A stretch of DNA of 64,000 bases from DATKDF01 sp963752045 (lineage in GTDB: Bacteria > Acidobacteriota > Vicinamibacteria > Vicinamibacterales > SCN-69-37): contig CAVVWN010000008.1 in assembly GCA_963752045.1 (NCBI GenBank), forward strand, positions 1,426,001 to 1,490,000, read 5' to 3'. Made by a program: the position numbers and the translations under genes. The notes under the pieces are model-generated. The model searched no databases. It was not told where the DNA came from and was given only the letters and a program-made list of their open reading frames with translations. The stretch's first letter is position 1. Every line of letters starts with the position of its first letter. Below are positions 52,969 to 61,021 of this stretch, in pieces.

Positions 52969-54225
52969 TCAGGCCCGACTCCCGCTCACCGAGCCCAGGA
53001 CCCGTTCGACTTCTCCGAGGAACACGTGTTGCTCCCGGTCCCAATTGAACTGGGCCTCTCCCAATTCCCACGCCCGTGCCGCCGCCTCCCGAACCTCCGC
53101 ACGGTGGCCCAGCAGTCGCGCGAGGATACCGGCGAGCGCGCCTACGTCGCCTCGGCGAAACAGCCAGCCGGCACCGGGCGCCCGCTCCGCCAGTTCCTGA
53201 TGCCCCATCGTGTCACTCGAGAGGAAGGGCACCCCGGCGAGCAGGTAGGTCAGGATCTTGTTCGACTGCAGGACCTCGCTGTTCGGCGTTTCGCCGGTTT
53301 CCAGCACGAGCCCGATGTCCCACCGGCTGGCAAGCCTCACGAGCTCGTCTGGTTCGGCCGGCGGGTGTGTCTGGACGCAGCTCTGGTCAACGCCTGCTTC
53401 CTCGGCGACCGCCCTCAGCTCTCCTTCGTAGGAGCTGAACCAGGTGCCGCGGAGGTGGAGCTCCACCGAGCCGCGAGGCAACTGGCCCATCGCCCGGATG
53501 ACGTCCTCCAGTCCCCTGCCCGGACCGATCGTCTGCGAGAACCAATAGAGGCGCAGCACAGAGTCCGACGATCCGGCCGGCGCACGGGGCGGCCGGTCAG
53601 CGAGCGGGAAGACGTTACGCACGAGCACAGGCCGGCGGTCGCAGAGTGGCGCGTACGCCTCGGCGATGCCCGGCGAAGCCGCCGTGACGTAGTCGCACGA
53701 AGGAATCCACGCTCGCTCGGCCTCGACGGTCGCCCGCCAGGCCCGGGATCTGTCGAATTCGGAGAACTGGCCGCTGTGAAAGTCCTCGGCATCGAAGGCG
53801 ACTTTCGCTCCCCACCGGCGTGCGGCCGCGGCCGCCGGCGGCAGCGCGCCGAGATTGTGCGCGATGTACAGGTCAGCCCGTTCGCGTCTGGCCCGCGCCG
53901 CAAGTTCCGGCGTCAGACGGCTCACCGCCGCCGAGAGCGCCCACTGACCCAGGCCGGGCCATCCCAGTACGGCCCTGGCGCCGTGATGGCGAAGTCGCGT
54001 GTGCCAGAACCGGATTGGGGCCTGTGCCCGCCTCCACTCCACTAGCTCGCATGTCCAGGGCCGGCTCGCCATCACGGCAGCGTCCGTCAGGTCAGCCCAG
54101 TCGGCCCAGTGCGCGCCGACCATCCGCACGTCGTATCCGGCGGCCGTGAGCGCGTCGGCCTCCTTGACGGCGCGAGGATTGGTGGATGGCTGTCCGGTCG
54201 TCACGATGCAGATGGAGGCTCTCAC
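52969..54225 (-). CDS. Glycosyltransferase, GT-B type
   Basis: This 418-residue protein starts at GTG 54225 (RASICIVTTGQPSTNPRAVK). It has IAHNLGALPPAAAAARRWGA followed by VAFDAEDFHSGQFSEFD, a pattern of GT4-type enzymes. The later part LRLYWFSQTIGPGRGLEDVI and LQSNKILTYLLAGVPFLSSD gives the donor-binding region. The start overlaps the stop of the upstream FkbM gene (GTGA). The acceptor and donor are unknown. Confidence 0.85.
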   Translation of the reverse strand: MRASICIVTTGQPSTNPRAVKEADALTAAGYDVRMVGAHWADWADLTDAAVMASRPWTCELVEWRRAQAPIRFWHTRLRHHGARAVLGWPGLGQWALSAAVSRLTPELAARARRERADLYIAHNLGALPPAAAAARRWGAKVAFDAEDFHSGQFSEFDRSRAWRATVEAERAWIPSCDYVTAASPGIAEAYAPLCDRRPVLVRNVFPLADRPPRAPAGSSDSVLRLYWFSQTIGPGRGLEDVIRAMGQLPRGSVELHLRGTWFSSYEGELRAVAEEAGVDQSCVQTHPPAEPDELVRLASRWDIGLVLETGETPNSEVLQSNKILTYLLAGVPFLSSDTMGHQELAERAPGAGWLFRRGDVGALAGILARLLGHRAEVREAAARAWELGEAQFNWDREQHVFLGEVERVLGSVSGSRA

Positions 54226-54974
54226 GGGGATTTCGCGAAGACGACTTCCTCGAATCCGGCAGCACGGAGGGGACGACCGTCCAGGTCGAACGCCTCGAAC
54301 CCCAGGTCGTGCATTTCACGAAGCACCGCATCGACGCTGCCACCCAGCTGCGCCAGCGGTTCCGGATGCATCGCACAGATGACGAGCGGACTCCCCTGGG
54401 CGAGCACGTGACGAGCCCCTCGCAGCACGTGGTGCTCGTAGCCCTCGACGTCGATCTTGATGACGTCCGGCACCAGAAGACCTCGCTCGGTCACGAGCGA
54501 ATCCACGGTAACCATCGGCACGTCCACCGATCGTCCGCCCTCGATCTGGTAGGCCAGAGAATTGGCGGTGCACTCGCCAGGCCTGTACACGAAGGGCACC
54601 GACTCGGCTCCGCTGTCCCCGACGAGCGCCTCGATGATGGTCACCCGATCCGCGACTCCGTTGGCCTCGACGTGCCAGCGCAGTCGGCCGGCGTTGGTTG
54701 GCGACGGTTCGATCGCATACACGCGCCCGCTGCCGCCCGCGAGCTTGCGGCTTGCCATGAGCGTCATCAGCCCCACGTGGGCGCCGACGTCCCAGAACAC
54801 ACTGTCGGACCGCAACGCGTCCAGCAGTCTCCGAACGACCGCCGTTTCGTACCCCTGTGGCTGCCAGGCAAACAGCGCGGCATCGAGGCGGTAGCTATGG
54901 CCATCGCTGAGCGCCATGCGAACACCCGTGCCACGTGTCAACCTCGAAACGAGCGTCCAGTACGCCGGCCTCAC
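54222..54974 (-). CDS. FkbM-family methyltransferase (2), possible frameshift at its 5' end
   Basis: This 250-residue methyltransferase shows VFWDVGAHVGLMTLMASRKL, VYAIEPSPTNAGRLRWHVEA and DVIKIDVEGYEHHVLRGARH, the FkbM signature. The visible open frame begins at GTG 54974. However, ATG 55044, just two bases after the upstream stop, opens another frame encoding MPRLMSLARSVRRNVGSERL, which runs naturally into this protein if one base is removed near 54,975. I regard this as a probable sixth single-base insertion, less certain than the others because no conserved motif is interrupted. Confidence 0.87.
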   Translation of the reverse strand: MRPAYWTLVSRLTRGTGVRMALSDGHSYRLDAALFAWQPQGYETAVVRRLLDALRSDSVFWDVGAHVGLMTLMASRKLAGGSGRVYAIEPSPTNAGRLRWHVEANGVADRVTIIEALVGDSGAESVPFVYRPGECTANSLAYQIEGGRSVDVPMVTVDSLVTERGLLVPDVIKIDVEGYEHHVLRGARHVLAQGSPLVICAMHPEPLAQLGGSVDAVLREMHDLGFEAFDLDGRPLRAAGFEEVVFAKSP

Positions 54975-55046
54975 GCGAGCCCAGAAGCCGCTCGCTGCCG
55001 ACGTTGCGGCGAACGCTGCGCGCGAGCGACATCAGGCGGGGCATCG

Positions 55047-56114
55047 TCAGCTAGAGACGGGCGTGGATCGACCTGCAAGGCTCGCAGGCTGACTGCTGCC
55101 GCGCACAAGATCCGCGTACAACCCCTCATAGGCCGTCACCATGGCGCGCGTGCTGAATCGACTCTCCGCCGCCCGCCTGCACGCGGTGCGGTCCAGTTCA
55201 CCGATCCGTCCGATCCTGTCCGCCATGTCGTCGAGCGTCGCGCAGACAAAGCCCGTCCGCCCCTCGTCGACGACCTCGGGGACCGCCCCCCGGCCGAAGC
55301 CGATGACGGGCGTGCCGCAGGAGAGCGCCTCGGCCATCACGATGCCGAACGGCTCCTCCCAGAGCACCGGCATCAACAGCGCGGCCGCGCCCGCAAGAAG
55401 TTCCCCTTTCGCACGATCGTCGACGGGGCCGACATAGACCACCGACTGCCCATCCACATGGGGCGCAATCTCCGCATCGAAATAGCGCTGGTGCTCGGCG
55501 GCGACCGGGCCCGCCACGACCAGCCGGCGGCCAGCCACGCGCGCGGCGGCGATCGCCACGTGCGTCCCCTTGATGTGTTCGATACGCCCAAGGAACACGA
55601 GCGGCGCTTCTGCGGGCACCTCGGGCCCAAACGGGAACCGGTCCACCGGCACGGCGTTGTAGATCACGTGCCATGAGCCGATGTCCTGGACCGGCCGGAT
55701 GAGACCGTGACTGCAACCGGTGAACGCCAGCGACCCCCGCGAGACCGCGTAGGCCCAGCGCACTCGGCTGCGTGTGACCGGACGCTGGTACGACATGAGC
55801 TTCGGCACCTGGAGCGGAAGCAGAGGCGTGAGATAAGCGAGGCGGCTGAAGCTGTGCACGACGTCGGGCCGGCACGATCGATAGGCCGCGGCGATCGCCG
55901 CCAGGTTCTTCGCTGTATCGGTCGCCGCCGTGCTCCGCGATGCGGGGTACGGAATCAGGGCGGCGCGGGTGGTCGACTCGGCCTGCGCGAAGAGCGTCAC
56001 GTCGTGACCCCGCTCGACGAGGCCGTCAGCGAGTTCCGCAATCACGCGCTCGATGCCGCCGTAGAATCGCGGCGGGACCGGCAACTCCGGATCGGCGGTC
56101 AGGAAGATCTTCAT
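55047..56114 (-). CDS. Glycosyltransferase family 4
   Basis: This 355-residue GT-B enzyme starts with MKIFLTADPELPVPPRFYGG, with the IERVIAELADGLVERGHDVT segment next to it. The G-G-x-E-R motif is typical of GT4 enzymes such as those of the AviGT4 type. LVFLGRIEHIKGTHVAIAAA and LMPVLWEEPFGIVMAEALSC form the donor-binding and E-x7-E catalytic regions. ATG 56114 lies four bases past the restored stop of the upstream GT2 gene. A longer frame to 56,252 is only the shifted tail of that gene. Confidence 0.91.
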   Translation of the reverse strand: MKIFLTADPELPVPPRFYGGIERVIAELADGLVERGHDVTLFAQAESTTRAALIPYPASRSTAATDTAKNLAAIAAAYRSCRPDVVHSFSRLAYLTPLLPLQVPKLMSYQRPVTRSRVRWAYAVSRGSLAFTGCSHGLIRPVQDIGSWHVIYNAVPVDRFPFGPEVPAEAPLVFLGRIEHIKGTHVAIAAARVAGRRLVVAGPVAAEHQRYFDAEIAPHVDGQSVVYVGPVDDRAKGELLAGAAALLMPVLWEEPFGIVMAEALSCGTPVIGFGRGAVPEVVDEGRTGFVCATLDDMADRIGRIGELDRTACRRAAESRFSTRAMVTAYEGLYADLVRGSSQPASLAGRSTPVSS

Positions 56115-56118
56115 GGCC

Positions 56119-57124
56119 TCATTGCCCGACCGACGCCCACGCCGCTTCCTTCGCCTGCGCGACGCGGCCGTAGCCCGCTCGGTAACACGCGCGCTTGACC
56201 CGCTTGGCCGCCTTCCAGCCGACAGCATCCCGTACGAGCCGGAACAAGACACCTCCGGACATGCTCACGTTCGATCCGCCCAACTCGCGCACGCGGCTTT
56301 CCGCACAAGCAACCGTCTCCCCGTCGTCCGGGTACGCATCGAAGGCAAGGCACTGAAACAGGTCCGCGCATGCCGCGCGGGCTTCTGCCGATTCCTCGAC
56401 GGCCAGCAGGGCTCTCGTGCCGAGATCGAGCGATTGCCAGGCCGACCGCCAGGCTTGACTGGAGCGCTGGCTCGCGAGGCTCGACGTGTTTCCTGACCGG
56501 TAGGTACAGCCGCGCGCCGGCGCAGAAGCGCACGCGGGTGCCCGCGAGCAGCAGACGCGTGCCGTACTCGAAGTCGTCGATGAGGGTGAGCTCCTCGTTC
56601 CACGGCCCCGTCCGTTCGGCGACTGCCCTGGGAATCAGCCACAGCCCCGGTTGCATCATCGGATGGCCACCGCGCCAGGCCCGGATGAGCCAGCGCGTCG
56701 AATCGAGGTCGGCCCAGACCGGCTCGGGCACGAACTGGGCGTCGGAGGGGTCTCGATGGAACCGGGCCCATTCACAGGACGCTACCGATTCCACGTCACC
56801 AGCCAGCCGCTCCATCTGCAACCGAATCTTGTCGGGACCGAGCAGGTCGTCGGCATCCAGGAACTGGAGGAACTCGCCCTGGGCGGCATTGGCCGCGCGA
56901 TTGCGGTTGCTCGCGGCCGAGGCGCGCCCGGCAGACGGCAGGAGTCGGACCCGACTCGACTCGTACCCGCGGACCACGTCGCGCGTTCCGTCCGTGGATC
57001 CTGCCTCCGCGACAATCACCTCGACGGCCGGCCAGGTTTGGGCCTGGACGGACTCGAGTGTCGCGCCGATCCAGCGCGATGCGTTGTGCGCCGGAATGAG
57101 CACCGACACCAGAGGCTGCGCCAC
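56119..57124 (-). pseudogene. Glycosyltransferase family 2, frameshifted near 56,455
   Basis: This GT-A enzyme starts at GTG 57124 with PLVSVLIPAHNASRWIGATL, then VEVIVAEAGSTDGTRDVV and the metal site FLQFLDADDLLGPDKIRLQM. The frame is intact up to VEPREPALQSS. Further residues there are Arg/Gly-rich nonsense, while another frame continues with AWRSAWQSLDLGTRALLAVE and ends after AKEAAWASVGQ at 56,119. Removing one A from the AA pair near 56,455 restores a protein of about 334 residues. The restored stop lies four bases ahead of the next gene, which strongly supports this reading. Confidence 0.85.
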
Positions 57125-58110
57125 TATTGCCTCGGCACCTGGGCAGCCGGGCCGACCCCCGACATCGCGGTGGCCACGGGAAGCCCTTTACGCAGTTGCG
57201 ACTTGAACGTGCGGATGAACCACTCGCGGCCGTATACGGCGGTTCGGGGCGCTACCGCGCCGATCCATTGAACCAGCCAGTGCTCCTCAGACGGGATGCG
57301 GTACCCGACGCGCCGCGCGACGTCGAGGCTTTCCCGAACGTACGGCCAGTCCGAATATCCTGCGCACACACCGGCGAGGCGCCACGCCCGGGCCCCGACT
57401 TCCGTCCGATACCGTGTTCCTGTCTCGTCGACTACGCGCTTGAGCACCTCGACCTGAGACCGAGCACACTCGACCGGGTGCCCGGACGACATCGAGCCGT
57501 CCCGGCGGTAGACGATCACGCCCACGTAGTCGTCGGCCCGAAAGCGCAGCCCTCCGAGCGCCATCCGGACGTGCATCGCCTGGTCTTCGTTGTACTTGAC
57601 GGCCTCGTCAACGGAGAAGCCGCCCGCCTCGAGAAACCTCTCACGTCGATACACGCCGCAGTTCGTGATGGTGTGTCTGACGGCGTACGCGACGGGATCC
57701 CGGCGAAGAGCCGCGTCGTCCCACGTCGATCCGCCAACATGGCGACCGCTGGCATCGTCGCGGTCGACCGTGGCAAACAGGATTGCATCGACATCCGGCT
57801 GGGCCATCCAGTTCCTGGCTCTCTCCACGAACTTCGGTGCCAGGGCCTCGTCGGCGTCGTGAAAGTGAACCCATTCGCAGGACGTCGCTCGAGCCAGCGC
57901 GTTCTTGCCGGCGGAGGGGCCGAGGCAGTCCTGGCTGCCAATCACGTGGGCGCCCCATGCGCGCGCCACGTCTGCGGTGCCGTCGTCGCTGGCATCGTCG
58001 AACAACCAGACTTCGTCGAATGCCGAAGACTGGCTGGAGACCGAATCCAGAAGGCGTCCGAGGTGCGCTCGCGCGTTTCGCGCGGGAATGAGCAGGGCCA
58101 GCCGGCTCAT
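57124..58110 (-). CDS. Glycosyltransferase family 2
   Basis: This 328-residue GT-A enzyme has MSRLALLIPARNARAHLGRL, then EVWLFDDASDDGTADVARAW and the D-x-D region WVHFHDADEALAPKFVERAR. VYRRERFLEAGGFSVDEAVK lies in the acceptor-binding half. It shares a stop-start base with the downstream GT2 (TAGTG) and overlaps the upstream GT4 by ATGA, so all three are translationally coupled. The transferred sugar is unknown. Confidence 0.9.
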   Translation of the reverse strand: MSRLALLIPARNARAHLGRLLDSVSSQSSAFDEVWLFDDASDDGTADVARAWGAHVIGSQDCLGPSAGKNALARATSCEWVHFHDADEALAPKFVERARNWMAQPDVDAILFATVDRDDASGRHVGGSTWDDAALRRDPVAYAVRHTITNCGVYRRERFLEAGGFSVDEAVKYNEDQAMHVRMALGGLRFRADDYVGVIVYRRDGSMSSGHPVECARSQVEVLKRVVDETGTRYRTEVGARAWRLAGVCAGYSDWPYVRESLDVARRVGYRIPSEEHWLVQWIGAVAPRTAVYGREWFIRTFKSQLRKGLPVATAMSGVGPAAQVPRQ

Positions 58111-59447
58111 GACGCCGACTCCGCCCGGCCCTGGCCACCCACCCGGCGGCGCAGCCTCTCCGACAGGTAGGCCGCGATGCGCCGAATGCCCACCTGCTCG
58201 AGATAGTCGAGTGACACCTGGCCCGATGTGGGCGAATAGAAGGCCCTCGTCCAGTCGTCACACTCGATCTCGGTGGGCTCGAGGCGGCCATACCGATCGA
58301 GATGCTCGGTCGCGATGGCATCCGGATCGAGTTCAATCCGAACCGTCTCCCTCGCCGCCTCGCCCATCCTTCCCGCCTCGGCGCCCGACAGCGAAGCGAC
58401 CCGGTCGATGGCCTCGGCAAGCGACGTAGCGCTGCCGGCCTCGGCGAGCACACCGTTCGTGCCGGACTCGATGAGCTCGTGAGCCCCAGCTCCGGTCGAG
58501 CAGACCACGGGCTTGCCACACGCCATCGCCTCGATCGTCGTGAAGTTGAATACGTCCCAGAGCGATGGCACGACAACGAACCGTGCTCGTGAGATGAGCG
58601 CCTGCGCGGCGGCTGGCTCGCACGCCCCTTGTCGGCGGACGCGCGTGCCCCACACGTCCGGAAACCGGCGACCCAGGTCCAAGTCGAGCGACCCGCCGTT
58701 CTCCGCCGAACGCATGTCACGGCCGACCCAGAGGAACTTCGGGCAGCCCTCGACGGGCAGCCGCCGCAGCGCTTCGCACAGGATCTCCGGCCCCTTCCAG
58801 GCCTGGACCCGCCCGACGACGATGGCGTAGTCGCCGGCCGATCCCTGGGGTTCTGACAGCTCCATGGCCGGCCGGACCGTCGTGACCTCGCGGCCGAGGC
58901 GGCCGGACCACTCCCGCGCGTTGGACACGGCGTACGTCTGCAGATCGCCGGCACACGGCAGCAGGCCCGACTCGGCCATGCGCGACAGGCCGTGATCCAG
59001 TTCCAGGGCCGGCTGCGGGGGCTCATGACCGGAAATCTGACCGATGCTGCCGTGGCACCGAACGACCAGCGGAGCGCCGATAGGGTCGACCACGAACGGG
59101 ACAAATCCGAGGCCAAAGTCCGTCGCCTCGACGGCATCGAAGGAACCCAGCGGCGTCGCTGCGCGCCGCGCGGCCCACCCGGCTGCCAGCCAGCGCCGGA
59201 ATTCCGGCGTCGCCGAAAACTGGGACAGGGCGGCTTCGGCTTCCGAGATCGCCGCCTGGCGGACACATGCCACCCGCACCGCGGGCGTGGCGTCGTAGTC
59301 GGGGAAGTCGTCTCCAAAGGGCGCAGCCACGAGGACGGTGACGTGGGTGCCGGCCCGAGCCAGCGCCGGAATCAGATTGCCGTAGTAGCGGAGAATGCCC
59401 CCGCCGCTCTGCGGCTCGTACTCCGGTGTCACGATGAGCAGGCGCAT
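58107..59447 (-). CDS. Glycosyltransferase family 4
   Basis: This 446-residue GT-B enzyme has the N-terminus MRLLIVTPEYEPQSGGGILR. It continues with LVVRCHGSIGQISGHEPPQP, YAIVVGRVQAWKGPEILCEA and the catalytic region VVPSLWDVFNFTTIEAMACG with the final Glu of E-x7-E partly replaced (F-N-F-T-T-I-E). The last 60 residues (SLDYLEQVGIRRIAAYLSER) extend past the GT-B fold. It begins three bases after the wzx-like gene stop in the same direction. Confidence 0.9.
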   Translation of the reverse strand: MRLLIVTPEYEPQSGGGILRYYGNLIPALARAGTHVTVLVAAPFGDDFPDYDATPAVRVACVRQAAISEAEAALSQFSATPEFRRWLAAGWAARRAATPLGSFDAVEATDFGLGFVPFVVDPIGAPLVVRCHGSIGQISGHEPPQPALELDHGLSRMAESGLLPCAGDLQTYAVSNAREWSGRLGREVTTVRPAMELSEPQGSAGDYAIVVGRVQAWKGPEILCEALRRLPVEGCPKFLWVGRDMRSAENGGSLDLDLGRRFPDVWGTRVRRQGACEPAAAQALISRARFVVVPSLWDVFNFTTIEAMACGKPVVCSTGAGAHELIESGTNGVLAEAGSATSLAEAIDRVASLSGAEAGRMGEAARETVRIELDPDAIATEHLDRYGRLEPTEIECDDWTRAFYSPTSGQVSLDYLEQVGIRRIAAYLSERLRRRVGGQGRAESAS

Positions 59448-59450
59448 GGT

Positions 59451-60839
59451 TCAGTGGGCCCGTTGGAGCCAGAGCAGTCTCGAGAGACGGCGCTGTTCCG
59501 GGAGCTGCTCAATCAACTCCCCAAGCGCCTGCTTGAAGACCAGTCGCAGCACCGTCACGTAGGTCACGCCGAGCACGGTCGCCTCGATCGCGGCGGCCGC
59601 AAATGTCAGGTCACCTGGCAGCGCCACGCGGCGGACGGCTTCGGCGACGCCCCCTGCCAGGAGCGCGCTGACAACAGGGGGCGCAACGGCCTCGACGAGA
59701 CCGCGCCGGCTGACGGCCTGTCCGTCGTACAGCCAGTAGCAGACCATCGCGAGAGAGACCGCATGCACGAGGGCCATGCCGGCCAGGTAGGCTTCCATGC
59801 CGATGCCAGCCAGCGCCGAGAGGGCCGCGGCGGTTCCGGCAAGCCGCCAGATGTCGGCGATGAGGCACCGGTTCTGCTGCTGATGGGCCAGGAGCAGCAC
59901 GTAGCCGGTCTGCACGATCGCGGCCAGGCCGACACCGGCCACGGCCCACGGCAACAGCGGAATCACGGCGAGCCACTGGTGCCCGTAGAGCACCCTGACG
60001 ATCGGATCGGCCAGCAATGCCGCCGTCACGCCAAGCGGTACCACGAACCAGGCGACGCTGCGCAGATACAAGGCACCCGCCCGGCGATAGCTGTCGCTTC
60101 TGGGTGGAATCCTCGCGAGAACCGGGAAGACCGACTGGGAGAGCAGGCCTGCGATCCGTCCGCACAGCAGCTGGCTCAGCCCGGTGGCCCGGCCGAACAC
60201 GCCGAAAGTCGCAAAGCTCAGCGCGCTCAACCACGACGCCTCGAGCAGGCCGGCGCCGCTCACGAAACTCACCGACGAGATCCGAGACACACCGAACCGC
60301 CACGCGGGCGCGAATCGCGCCCAACTGAACTGCCAGGTCGGGCGCCACCTCGCGCCGAACCACAGGTCTCCGGCAAAGATGACGGGTACGCAGAGCGTCG
60401 GCAGGAGTAACGCGTAGACGCCCCAGCCGCGAACGGCCAGGACGATCGACAGCACGCCGCTGACGACCAACCCGACGGCATGAAGCAGTCGCAGCCGCCG
60501 CCAGTCCAGCAGCCGTTCGAGCATCTTGACGCGCAGCTCCGACGGCAGGTCCAGCAGGAAGAGCACCGACATCACGTGCAGGACCGGCGCGACGTCGGCG
60601 TACGCCGGGAACGACCGGAGAATCAGGGCGACGACATTCGCCAGGGCGAACACGCCGATCTGGATGACGGCGCCTGCGGTGAAGTGATCCTGATAGTGGA
60701 TCTCGTCCGCCTCGCGGACGACGAGCGTGTGGCCGAGCAACTCGCGGAAGGAATAGAGGGTGAGGAAGCCGACAAGCGCGGTGACGAAGCCGAACTGCCC
60801 GTACACCTCCGGGGGCAGCATCCGGACGAGGACGAGCAT
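59451..60839 (-). CDS. Oligosaccharide flippase, Wzx-like
   Basis: This membrane protein has about 12-14 helices, with the family opening VRMLPPEVYGQFGFVTALVG followed by LLGHTLVVREADEIHYQDHF. It should flip lipid-linked repeat units across the inner membrane. The ATG at 60,839 gives 462 residues but cuts the first helix. In-frame codons continue upstream to a TGA at 60,963-60,965 and encode ARQAIRWTAGFQIFRDTLQF, exactly what a flippase N-terminus looks like. No ATG, GTG or TTG exists in that stretch, so the real start is unusual (CTG 60,953 is possible) or another indel is present. Confidence 0.85.
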   Translation of the reverse strand: MLVLVRMLPPEVYGQFGFVTALVGFLTLYSFRELLGHTLVVREADEIHYQDHFTAGAVIQIGVFALANVVALILRSFPAYADVAPVLHVMSVLFLLDLPSELRVKMLERLLDWRRLRLLHAVGLVVSGVLSIVLAVRGWGVYALLLPTLCVPVIFAGDLWFGARWRPTWQFSWARFAPAWRFGVSRISSVSFVSGAGLLEASWLSALSFATFGVFGRATGLSQLLCGRIAGLLSQSVFPVLARIPPRSDSYRRAGALYLRSVAWFVVPLGVTAALLADPIVRVLYGHQWLAVIPLLPWAVAGVGLAAIVQTGYVLLLAHQQQNRCLIADIWRLAGTAAALSALAGIGMEAYLAGMALVHAVSLAMVCYWLYDGQAVSRRGLVEAVAPPVVSALLAGGVAEAVRRVALPGDLTFAAAAIEATVLGVTYVTVLRLVFKQALGELIEQLPEQRRLSRLLWLQRAH

Positions 60840-61021
60840 CAGCCCGAACTGCAGGGTGTCCCGGAAGATCTGGAACCCGGCCGTCCATCTGATGGCTTGG
60901 CGCGCCCGGCCACCGAAGCCGTGGTCGGACTCGCGCGGCAGTTCAGTTGCCAGTTCGCTACCTCAGAATGCCCGCCGACAGGCGCTCGTGCCGGGCATGG
61001 CGCCCACGGTCCCGACTGGCC

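Noticed and set aside
56111..56450. C-terminal 110 residues of the GT2 gene in its original frame
   Set aside because: Arg/Gly/Cys-rich nonsense; the alternative frame gives a normal tail and a stop four bases before the next gene.
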